From NCBI GenBank assembly GCA_002352425.1, contig DEIK01000064.1, forward strand, positions 7,544-38,683: a DNA stretch of 31,140 bases, in the 5' to 3' direction. The notes beneath the pieces are model-generated. The model was not told the origin of the DNA, searched no databases, and worked only from the letters and a program-made list of their open reading frames with translations. Shown one piece after another: positions 1 to 6,469 of the stretch (positions are counted from its first letter, which is position 1; every line of letters starts with the position of its first letter). A program made the position numbers and the translations under genes. The DNA is from Rhodobacteraceae bacterium UBA2776 (GTDB taxonomy: Bacteria > Pseudomonadota > Alphaproteobacteria > Rhodobacterales > Rhodobacteraceae).

Positions 1-709
1 CGAAAAAGATCACCAGCGGCAGCATGCCGGACAGCAGCAGCCGGTATTTCTCGCCCTTGCTGATGCTTTGGCGTTCTTCCACCGGAATGGACGGCCCCAG
101 AGCGGGGTTCACTTTGCAGCGAATGTAGATGTAGATCACAAACATAGCCGCCATCATCAGGCCCGGAATGGCGCCCGCCAGCCACAGTTGGCCCACAGGT
201 TGGCGCGCGATCATCGCGTATAGAACCAACACCACCGAAGGCGGCACCAAAATACCCAGCGACGATCCTGCTTGGATCACCCCCGTGACCATACGTTTAT
301 CATAGCCTCGCCTCAGCAATTCCGGCAGCGCAATGGTGGCCCCGATGGCCATCCCCGCCACCGACAATCCGTTCATGGCCGAAATCAACACCATCAACAG
401 GATCGTGCCAATGGCCAAGCCCCCGTCGACCGGCCCCATCCAGACATGGAACATCTTATAGAGGTCCTCGGCGATTTTGCTTTCTGACAACACGTAGCCC
501 ATGAAAATAAACATCGGCAGGGTCAGCATCGGATACCACTTCATCACCTTCATGGCGGCGGAAAACGGGATGTCCGAACCGCCATTGCCCCAGAGCAACA
601 AGGCGGCTAGCGCCGCAATGCCACCGATGGCCCCAAACACACGTTGCCCAGTCATCAGCATCAACATCAGCGTTGAGAACATAAAGATCGCGATCATTTC
701 ATGCGACAT
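1..709 (-). CDS. dctM: TRAP transporter large permease DctM (partial, C-terminus beyond window edge)
   Basis: This is the large membrane subunit of a tripartite ATP-independent periplasmic (TRAP) transporter. It carries an organic acid or similar solute across the inner membrane using an ion gradient. About 236 residues are visible from the ATG at 709, and the frame stays open to base 1. The protein is strongly hydrophobic. It carries the family hallmarks AMNGLSVAGMAIGATIALPE and the LGILVPPSVVLVLYAMIA stretch, typical of DctM/SiaM proteins. Its start overlaps the dctQ stop by one base (TGATG), so the two are translationally coupled. The family is certain. The substrate cannot be told, because no DctP binding protein gene is visible here. 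Confidence 0.93.
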   Translation of the reverse strand, partial: MSHEMIAIFMFSTLMLMLMTGQRVFGAIGGIAALAALLLWGNGGSDIPFSAAMKVMKWYPMLTLPMFIFMGYVLSESKIAEDLYKMFHVWMGPVDGGLAIGTILLMVLISAMNGLSVAGMAIGATIALPELLRRGYDKRMVTGVIQAGSSLGILVPPSVVLVLYAMIARQPVGQLWLAGAIPGLMMAAMFVIYIYIRCKVNPALGPSIPVEERQSISKGEKYRLLLSGMLPLVIFF

Positions 710-1218
710 CAGATGTGCTTTCCTTTAATGGTGGCGATATCTTTGATCAGTTCCGAGATGGCCTGTAGCAACATCATGAAAATGCCAAACGTCATCAGGG
801 ATTTGATCGGCCACATTAAAGGCCTCCAGATCGAAGGGCTGCGTTCTTGGTATTGAATCGAATAGGACACTGAATCCAAGCCACCATAGAGCATCACACT
901 CAGATAAAAGATCAGCATCAATACGGTGAGGGCATCCACTTGGGCCTTTTTGCGTGTTGTCCACTCGCTGTAAAACAAATCCATTCGCACATTCGCGCCC
1001 AGCTGAATCGAATAGGCCCCGCCCAGCAAATAATATGCGACCAGAATGAACTGCGCGACTTCCAATGTCCAAAATGGCGGGATGGTAAAGGCTTGTTTGG
1101 CGATCACAGACCACATCAACACACCGATCAGCGCAAAAATTCCATACATCATCACGCGCCCAACGTAGTAGTTGAAGCCATCAACCACACGCACATAAGT
1201 CGTCGCCAATTTCAGCAT
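709..1218 (-). CDS. dctQ: TRAP transporter small permease DctQ
   Basis: This is the small membrane subunit of the TRAP transporter, partner of the DctM encoded directly downstream. The 169-residue length and the four hydrophobic segments (around residues 20-40, 52-70, 92-112 and 135-155) fit the DctQ family. The stretch LEVAQFILVAYYLLGGAYSI, followed by a VRMDLFYSEWTTRKKAQVD loop, is characteristic. A G-rich Shine-Dalgarno-like run lies just before the ATG at 1218. In many TRAP operons dctP comes directly before dctQ. Here the 450 bases upstream hold no binding-protein gene, so dctP must lie beyond dctM or elsewhere, or be lost. The substrate is unknown. Confidence 0.9.
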   Translation of the reverse strand: MLKLATTYVRVVDGFNYYVGRVMMYGIFALIGVLMWSVIAKQAFTIPPFWTLEVAQFILVAYYLLGGAYSIQLGANVRMDLFYSEWTTRKKAQVDALTVLMLIFYLSVMLYGGLDSVSYSIQYQERSPSIWRPLMWPIKSLMTFGIFMMLLQAISELIKDIATIKGKHI

Positions 1219-1674
1219 GTAACCCCCAGATCATTGCCTGTCCTTACAGGTGACACCAGCGATTGCGCTACGTCAACTTTAATTGACCATTTGGTGCAAT
1301 TTTATTTGCGCAACTCAGCCGGACAAGCTTTGCCTGAACTTGGAAGTGCCGACCGTGTTCCCCAATAAGCACTGCAGTGCGATGGGGCCCAATGCCATGT
1401 TTTTGGAATTTAGTGGCTTTGACATTTGCCGTGCCACGTACATATCAATAGACGAGAGCACCGAACATGCAACATGATCATTCACATGTTAAATAGTGCA
1501 CCTAATTCCATGCAAAACCCGGCACCTGACCAACGGAAGAAGGGCACATCTGGTCGCCAACGGGGGCCTGCCCTTCTCGACCTGCGCGATCACCTCGACC
1601 TGCGCGATCACACTGTCAAAATATCACAAAGCCAAATCAGCGATATAACGAACAACAGAAACGGAGGAAAACCT
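1219..1674. other. Intergenic region between dctQ and the tctC remnant; leader-like repeats
   Basis: No convincing gene is seen; the short ORFs here lack family features. At about 1281-1300 there is an ATTG-ACCA-TT-TGGT-G-CAAT element. It is a near-palindrome of the kind bound by GntR-type regulators and could control dctQM. Further right lie an 8-bp inverted repeat (GAAGGGCA at 1539-1546 with TGCCCTTC at 1569-1576) and a perfect 18-bp tandem repeat (1576-1611). A good ribosome binding site (GGAGG) precedes the ATG at 1675. The right half was probably the leader of the now broken tct operon. Confidence 0.5.
1576..1611. repeat. Perfect 18-bp tandem duplication in the tct leader
   Basis: Two identical 18-bp copies (CTCGACCTGCGCGATCAC) stand head to tail at 1576-1593 and 1594-1611. 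They directly follow the right arm of an 8-bp inverted repeat. The duplication probably arose by slippage in a non-coding leader. No function can be assigned. Confidence 0.85.
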
Positions 1675-2192
1675 ATGACTTTTAAAACGAAACTGCTGGC
1701 CCTTAGCGCCGCTGCCCTTATGGCCGTTGCAGCCTCATTGGCGGCGGAAGATTGGGCGCCAGACGGCCCGCAGGCCATTCAGATCGCTTTGGCGCTGGTG
1801 GATAGACAGACACAATGGGCCGCGTTCTGCGCCAAGTCATGAAAGCAACCACCCGCACCAAGGGCGCTGACTTCAATATGGTGACTGCAGATGGCGGTGC
1901 CGAAGTCATGAAACTGATCCTTGGCGGTCAGGTTCTTGCGGGCCTGATCGGCAACTCGCTGGCCAAAGGCATCATTACGGCCACCCTTGGCCTGTTATTT
2001 GCCTCAATCGGCAGCGACCCTGAAAACTACACCCCGCGCCTGATGTTCGGCTTTTGGGGCCAGTTTGACGGGCTGGCGCTGATCAATGGCGATCTGACAC
2101 AAGTTTTCTATAGCCCTGTGGCGGTGTTACTGCTGATCTTGTCAGTGGTATCAGTGTTCTGGTTCCTTACCCGAAATGAGCACGGCACCTAG
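1675..2192 (+). pseudogene. Remnant of a tripartite tricarboxylate transporter operon (tctC joined to tctA pieces)
   Basis: The ATG at 1675 follows a strong GGAGG site and opens a signal peptide and mature N-terminus typical of TctC binding proteins (MTFKTKLLALSAAALMAVAA, then AEDWAPDGP). A one-base loss near 1786 breaks the frame. The correct frame then reads FGAGG-stop-TDTMGRVLRQVMK, with an in-frame TAG at 1803-1805. A jump leads to the mid-TctC motif KGADFNMVTADGGAEVMKL, then straight into the TctA membrane permease (LIGNSLAKGIITATLGLLFA, then IGSDPENYTPRLMFG). A further jump reaches a C-terminal hydrophobic end (SPVAVLLLILSVVSVFWFL). TctB and most of TctC and TctA are missing. The segment from 1815 on is an open frame of 125 codons but a chimera, not a gene. 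TctC and TctA are recognised from remembered family motifs. Confidence 0.82.
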
Positions 2193-4081
2193 GCAAAAAC
2201 CCCCTTAAAAAAGGCGCTCAACACGTCCTGCGCGCCGAGTGGTAACACCTGCGCAACATATTGATCCGGGCGCACGACAACCATGCAGCCCTGTACACGG
2301 TCAATGCCACGCATATCAAAAATATCGCCAGCCTTTTGGTCAGCACAAAAGACCTTTTCGTAATCGGTCAGGCCAAACTGCCCCTTGGCAGGGCGCAAAA
2401 CCGGATGCATCTGCTTGTCTATTAAGTCGCGCGCATCTTGTTGATAGATCGCCCTGATATCGACCAAGGCGTCCATATCCTCGCCCTTGCGACAAAATGC
2501 ATTGAGCGGCGAATTGGCATCACTCTGCAAATAGTCGCATAACGCTTGCACAGGTGTCTCATCCTGCGGCGCAAAGACAAAAACTGTCCAGCGCACGCCT
2601 GCCTCGATCACATGACCCAACTGCATCGGCTTTGCATCCGCAATCCGCACCACAGGGGCCGAATGAAAGCGTCGGCCAACCTCATACCCCGTTGCCAAAC
2701 CTTGCGACGCCTCACCGCCCGTCAACGCAGAGGGTTCATACTTGATCGTCAACCCCGCCGTAAATTCGCCGCCCTCGACAAACAGCTTTTGAACCCGCGG
2801 CATGCCTTGCGCATCTGCCTTATCGGGCGCGGCCCCGATCACGCGCGACCATTTATGATCATAGTCGATCAAGCCTTTGGCAGCTTGCCAACGCTCGGCA
2901 GAATAACTGTGCAGCAAGTCCGCCGACGCCCGCCCGTTCAACACCGAGATCAGTTTCCAGCCCAGATTGAACGTATCACCCATCGACACGTTCATGCCCT
3001 GCCCCGCCTTGGGGCTGTGGGTGTGACAAGCATCGCCCGCCGTAAACACGCGCGGAGTGCGCCCGGTGGTGTCGCCCTTGGGAACATCGTCAAACCTATC
3101 CGTTAACCGATGACCAATTTCATAGATCGACCACCAAACCACGTTTTTCACTTCAAACGCATAGGGTTGCAAAATACGCTGGGCTTTGACGATGATATCA
3201 TCAACCCCCAAACCCCGATCCGCCACCCGTTCGGTTTCCGACAGCTTGTCCATCTCGACATAAAGCCGCAGCAAATACCCCCCTTCACGGGGTAAAACCA
3301 TAATGCTGCCCTCATCAACAGACTGGATGATGGACTTCATCCGTATGTCCGGAAAATCCGTGACAGCCAACACATCCATGACGCCCCACGCCTGATGTGC
3401 TGCGTCACCATGCAACTTGCCACCGATTGCACGCCGCACATTGCTGCGCGCGCCGTCGCAGCCAACCACGTAGTTGGCTCGCACAGTTTCCAACTGCCCT
3501 GCGCGCCCAGGGTCAGTGTGTTCAAGGGTCACAGTCACAGGATGGTCGCTGCCGTCAGGATCAACCACAACGTCCACAACCTGCAGACAATAATCCGGCT
3601 CCAACCGTGTTGGCGCGTTGCGCATGATGCCCAGATACATGTCATGCACCCGCGCCTGATTGATCAAAACATGTGGCATTTCCGACAGGCCATCCGCGAC
3701 ATCCTGCACACGCCCAACCCGTTTGATCATCTGCGGCGCGGCCGGATCAGGTTGCCAAAAAGTCGTCTCGTTTATCCAAATTGACTCGCGCTTAACCTTG
3801 CTTGCAAACCCGAAGGCCTGAAACATTTCCATGCTGCGCACACTGATCCCATCCGCCTGCCCCTTTTCCATTGGCCCGCTCTTTGGCTCGACAATCATTG
3901 TGGCAATCTGCGGCCAACCTGCCAGTTGCGCGGCCAAACACAGCCCCGCAGGCCCACAGCCCGCAATCAAAACATCTACCTTTTGCGGCAAGCCATTCGC
4001 GCCGCCCTGACGGGCATTGGTTTTTGCGGGCTCCAAAACATCCGGATCGCCTGCCGTAAAGCCATTCAGGTGATATTGCAT
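2189..4081 (-). CDS. mobA: FAD-dependent aromatic hydroxylase, 3-hydroxybenzoate 4-monooxygenase-like (MobA family)
   Basis: This is a class A flavoprotein monooxygenase that uses NAD(P)H and O2. The closest remembered family is 3-hydroxybenzoate 4-monooxygenase (about 640 residues), which makes protocatechuate; phenol 2-monooxygenase is related. The FAD-binding GxGxxG motif is GCGPAG at 41-46, the DG motif is CDGARSNVRR at 208-217, and the GD motif region GDACHTHSPKAGQGMN is at 349-364. The C-terminal part (about 450-630) matches the thioredoxin-like dimerisation domain of this family. The length of 630 fits and the ORF is intact. An AAAGGA site precedes the ATG. A divergent MarR gene at 4217 supports a MobA/MobR pairing. 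The exact phenolic substrate is inferred, not proven. Confidence 0.8.
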   Translation of the reverse strand: MQYHLNGFTAGDPDVLEPAKTNARQGGANGLPQKVDVLIAGCGPAGLCLAAQLAGWPQIATMIVEPKSGPMEKGQADGISVRSMEMFQAFGFASKVKRESIWINETTFWQPDPAAPQMIKRVGRVQDVADGLSEMPHVLINQARVHDMYLGIMRNAPTRLEPDYCLQVVDVVVDPDGSDHPVTVTLEHTDPGRAGQLETVRANYVVGCDGARSNVRRAIGGKLHGDAAHQAWGVMDVLAVTDFPDIRMKSIIQSVDEGSIMVLPREGGYLLRLYVEMDKLSETERVADRGLGVDDIIVKAQRILQPYAFEVKNVVWWSIYEIGHRLTDRFDDVPKGDTTGRTPRVFTAGDACHTHSPKAGQGMNVSMGDTFNLGWKLISVLNGRASADLLHSYSAERWQAAKGLIDYDHKWSRVIGAAPDKADAQGMPRVQKLFVEGGEFTAGLTIKYEPSALTGGEASQGLATGYEVGRRFHSAPVVRIADAKPMQLGHVIEAGVRWTVFVFAPQDETPVQALCDYLQSDANSPLNAFCRKGEDMDALVDIRAIYQQDARDLIDKQMHPVLRPAKGQFGLTDYEKVFCADQKAGDIFDMRGIDRVQGCMVVVRPDQYVAQVLPLGAQDVLSAFFKGVFA

Positions 4082-4114
4082 GTCGAATCCTTTCGGTTGC
4101 CCTATCTTGATGGC

Positions 4115-4136
4115 ATTAGTAGCTACACTTACTAAT
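4115..4136. promoter_or_regulatory. Palindromic operator candidate 1 between mobA and the MarR gene
   Basis: ATTAGTA and TACTAAT form perfect 7-bp arms around an 8-base spacer. The site lies about 35 bp upstream of the mobA start. Inside it, TACACTTAC (4124-4132) is the exact reverse complement of GTAAGTGTA at 4153-4161, so the two sites are related. Their positions suggest binding by the divergent MarR protein. Confidence 0.6.
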
Positions 4137-4148
4137 TCACGTCAACCT

Positions 4149-4170
4149 AAAAGTAAGTGTACTTATCTTT
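4149..4170. promoter_or_regulatory. Palindromic operator candidate 2 between mobA and the MarR gene
   Basis: TAAGT-GT-ACTTA at 4154-4165 is a perfect short palindrome, flanked by AAA on the left and TTT on the right. It shares a 9-base element, in inverted orientation, with the first site, with centres about three helical turns apart. It lies about 50 bp upstream of the MarR start. Confidence 0.55.
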
Positions 4171-4216
4171 TGCGATACCCTACGATAACGAAACCTAATA
4201 CGCGGGAGAGCAACGC

Positions 4217-4657
4217 ATGAACGCCCAAAACATGGCCGGACATCTTATCCGGCGCCTACATCAAGTTTCGACACAGGTCTTTGCGACAGGCACGCAAGCG
4301 GCGGGCTTCAAACTGACCCCAGTTCAATTCGCGGCCATGGATGCCATTCAGGCCAACCCGGGTGTAGATCAGGCAGGCGTCGCAGCGTTGATCTCCTATG
4401 ACCGCGCCACCATCGGTGGTGTCATAGATCGACTCGAGAAAAAGGGGCTGCTTCTACGACAGGTCAGTGCCAGTGATCGGCGCGCGCGCGAGGTTAGACT
4501 AACGGATGAGGGCCAGCGCATGATTGCAAAGCTGACCCCGGTGGTGGCGGCGCTGCAAGACGACATTTTGACAGGCCTAACTGACGCTGAAAAAAAGCAA
4601 TTCTTGGAGCTGGCAACCAAGGCCATGAGCCGTGTCGATTCTGGAAAAGCGTGCTGA
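4217..4657 (+). CDS. MarR-family regulator, probable MobR-type repressor of the divergent hydroxylase
   Basis: This is a 146-residue winged-helix regulator, the usual MarR length. The recognition helix region (about 55-80) reads GVAALISYDRATIGGVIDRL. The wing carries the conserved SDRRAREVRLTDEGQRM pattern (about 84-100). A GGGAG site precedes the ATG. The gene is divergent from the mobA-like gene, with two related palindromes between them. This arrangement is known for mobA/mobR, where the MarR protein represses the hydroxylase gene and is released by 3-hydroxybenzoate. The family is certain; the ligand and target are inferred from context. Confidence 0.88.
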   Translation: MNAQNMAGHLIRRLHQVSTQVFATGTQAAGFKLTPVQFAAMDAIQANPGVDQAGVAALISYDRATIGGVIDRLEKKGLLLRQVSASDRRAREVRLTDEGQRMIAKLTPVVAALQDDILTGLTDAEKKQFLELATKAMSRVDSGKAC

Positions 4658-4731
4658 ATTGGCGGTTCCAGCCCTCTCTTAACAAACAAACCGACGCCAA
4701 CTCATTGAAAAAAATCAGTTTTTACTGGGTA

Positions 4732-4754
4732 AATAGTTGTGAAACATAACTATT
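4732..4754. promoter_or_regulatory. Palindromic operator candidate upstream of the SDR remnant/crotonase/MarR operon
   Basis: AATAGTT-N-TG-AAA-CA-N-AACTATT is a 23-bp palindrome with one mismatched pair. It lies about 45 bp upstream of the ATG at 4798, in the likely promoter. The MarR gene at the end of this transcription unit (5761) is the obvious candidate ligand. Confidence 0.55.
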
Positions 4755-4797
4755 ATGCCGTATGCTCATTTCAAATCACCCTCAAGGAGAGATCACA

Positions 4798-4978
4798 ATG
4801 CAACTGGCTGGAAATGTCGCGCTGGTCACTGGCGCTGGCAGTGGGCTGGATGCGGCAACCGCCCGTCATTTGGCCGCCCAAGGAATACGCCTTACTGGCC
4901 CAGCAGATCATTGAAAACCCGTTCCTGAACGGAACCACAATCCGGTTGGACGGCGCTGTGCGTCTTCCCCCGCGCTAG
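4798..4978 (+). pseudogene. Short-chain dehydrogenase/reductase remnant (both ends only)
   Basis: The ATG at 4798, after an AAGGAGA site, opens the N-terminus of a classical SDR: MQLAGNVALVTGAGSGLDAA, with the TGxxxGxG-type cofactor motif (the last Gly is Asp here). After about 28 residues the reading jumps frame near 4880-4885. It continues as the typical C-terminal end EYALLAQQIIENPFLNGTTI plus RLDGAVRLPPR, stopping at 4976-4978. About 200 central residues are missing, including the catalytic Ser-Tyr-Lys. The pattern ENPxLNGxxIRLDGAxR resembles the 3-hydroxyacyl-CoA dehydrogenase type 2-like SDRs, which fits the acyl-CoA context of the next gene. The gene is dead, but its promoter and ribosome site may still serve the crotonase. 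Confidence 0.85.
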
Positions 4979-4988
4979 GAGAAATACG

Positions 4989-5756
4989 ATGGGAACCGAC
5001 ATCCTGAAGGTCGAAATTGACGGCCCTATTGCCACGCTCACCATGAACCGCCCCGGCAAACGCAACGCAATGTGCGAAGACCTGTTGCGGCCAATTGAAG
5101 CCTTCTTTACCACCCCGCCCAAAGACGTGCGCGTTGCCATATTGACGGGCATTGAAGGGCACTTTTGCGCCGGTTTGGATCTGTCCGAACATGTACACCG
5201 CTCAGCCGAAGATAACCTACACCACTCGCGGCGTTGGCACGCTGTGATGGAGAAAATCCAGTTTGGCGGGTTGACTGTAATCTCGGCCATGTTTGGTGCG
5301 GTGATTGGGGGGGGCTTGGAACTGGCCTCGGCCACGCATGTGCGGATTGCCGAACCAACAACCATTTTCCAGCTGCCCGAAGGTCGCCGCGGAATCTTTG
5401 TCGGCGGTGGCGCAACCGCCCGTGTCGGGCGTATCATCGGCGCGGACCGAATGACTGAAATGATGCTAACAGGGCGAAAATACAACGCTGCCGAGGGCTT
5501 GAATCTGGGGCTGACCCACTATGCGGTTGGCGAAGGCGAAGCGATGGAACTGGCCCAAAACCTGGCAGAAAAAATTTCTCGCAATGCCCCACTGTCGAAC
5601 TACTTGATGGTCCAATCCATCGCACGGATCAACGACATGAGCCAATCCGACGGCCTGTTCACGGAATCGCTCGCGGCGGCCCTTTCGCAGACCACACCAG
5701 ACGCCGAAGAAGGTCTGCGTGCCTTCCTAGAAAAGCGTGCGCCCAAATTCAGGTAA
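4989..5756 (+). CDS. Crotonase / enoyl-CoA hydratase family protein
   Basis: This is a 255-residue crotonase-fold enzyme acting on an acyl-CoA thioester. The N-terminal MNRPGKRNAM motif (about 19-28), the oxyanion-hole regions GHFCAGLDLSEH (about 57-68) and AMFGAVIGGGLELA (about 99-112), and LPEGRRGIFVGGG (about 128-140) with a candidate catalytic Glu are all present. The C-terminus is complete. GGAGA lies 7 bases before the ATG. The gene sits between an SDR remnant and a MarR gene, which suggests a small catabolic operon for an aromatic or unusual acyl-CoA. The reaction (hydratase, isomerase or hydrolase) cannot be settled by sequence alone. It is one of the few intact enzymes in this eroded region. 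Confidence 0.85.
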   Translation: MGTDILKVEIDGPIATLTMNRPGKRNAMCEDLLRPIEAFFTTPPKDVRVAILTGIEGHFCAGLDLSEHVHRSAEDNLHHSRRWHAVMEKIQFGGLTVISAMFGAVIGGGLELASATHVRIAEPTTIFQLPEGRRGIFVGGGATARVGRIIGADRMTEMMLTGRKYNAAEGLNLGLTHYAVGEGEAMELAQNLAEKISRNAPLSNYLMVQSIARINDMSQSDGLFTESLAAALSQTTPDAEEGLRAFLEKRAPKFR

Positions 5757-5760
5757 CACC

Positions 5761-6249
5761 GTGAAAAACCCTGGCCCAAAAATGAGCGCAACCGACGCTG
5801 TCACCCACGTCAGTGACGCGTCACTGCGCAAACTCATCGGCTATCACATGAAGCGCGCCTTCAACGTGGTGCAGGTTGATTTGGTCCAGACCCTAAAGCC
5901 GTTTGATCTGCGCATGCTGACCTATACGACCCTGGTTTTGATCAAAGACAATCCGGGCCTGCGCCAATCGCAATTGGCCGACGCAATGGACATTGAACGC
6001 CCCAATCTCGTCAAGATCATCGACGAATTGGAAGGCCGTAGTCTGATCATCCGCGACCGCGTACCCAATGACCGTCGCGCCTATGCGTTGAAGCCGACAC
6101 CACAGGGGGAAATCCTGTGCAACAAAGCCATCAAATCCGTTGAACAACATGAAGATCAACTGCTCGCAGGTCTTGATGAGAGCACCCGATCATCGCTCAT
6201 TACCGCGCTACAACTGATCCAGAAATCCGAGCCAAATCGCACCCCATGA
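5761..6249 (+). CDS. MarR-family transcriptional regulator
   Basis: This is a winged-helix regulator of 162 residues if it starts at the GTG at 5761, four bases after the crotonase stop with AGG upstream. A start at the ATG at 5782 would give 155. The HTH region reads LRQSQLADAMDIERPNLVKI, followed by the wing NDRRAYALKPTPQGE, both typical of MarR. An in-frame ATG at 5737 lies inside the crotonase gene and is less likely. The close coupling to the crotonase suggests that it senses the CoA-ester pathway and controls its own operon through the palindrome at 4732-4754. The inducer is unknown. Confidence 0.85.
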   Translation: MKNPGPKMSATDAVTHVSDASLRKLIGYHMKRAFNVVQVDLVQTLKPFDLRMLTYTTLVLIKDNPGLRQSQLADAMDIERPNLVKIIDELEGRSLIIRDRVPNDRRAYALKPTPQGEILCNKAIKSVEQHEDQLLAGLDESTRSSLITALQLIQKSEPNRTP

Positions 6250-6310
6250 AACGCGCCCCAGAATACACCAAACACGCCGTTTCGTGCGAAAACCGGTTGG
6301 AGCAAACGTA

Positions 6311-6408
6311 ACGAGATGCGCGCATCACGTCGATCTATGAAGGTGCGAATGGCATTCAAGCCAAAAGCACCCCGACCAAATCAGAATCGAACGCCTGTGT
6401 GATTTCGT
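6311..6408 (+). pseudogene. Fossil of an acyl-CoA dehydrogenase C-terminal motif
   Basis: The stretch RITSIYEGANGIQA is encoded at 6321-6362. It matches the conserved C-terminal signature of acyl-CoA dehydrogenases (usually IYEGTxGIQA, beside the active site). The frame then runs into unrelated residues and stops at 6406-6408. Nothing upstream or downstream is recognisably of this family. It is read as the last scrap of a gene that once belonged to the crotonase/SDR operon. The motif is short, so the call rests on one segment. Confidence 0.55.
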
Positions 6409-6426
6409 GATGACGTAGCGCAAACT

Positions 6427-6456
6427 CACCCCGCGACGCATCGCGGGGTGATGTTT
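6427..6456. terminator. Bidirectional terminator between the MarR gene and gabD
   Basis: CACCCCGCGA and TCGCGGGGTG form a perfect 10-bp stem with a CGCA loop (6427-6450), followed by ATGTTTT on the plus strand. It lies between the convergent MarR and gabD genes, where a shared terminator is expected. Confidence 0.85.
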
Positions 6457-6469
6457 TGATAAACCGCGT

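Noticed and set aside
1426..1842. Open frame of 138 codons containing the TctC signal peptide
   Set aside because: The part before 1675 is leader sequence with repeats. The ribosome site and signal peptide place the true start at 1675, and the frame is broken soon after.
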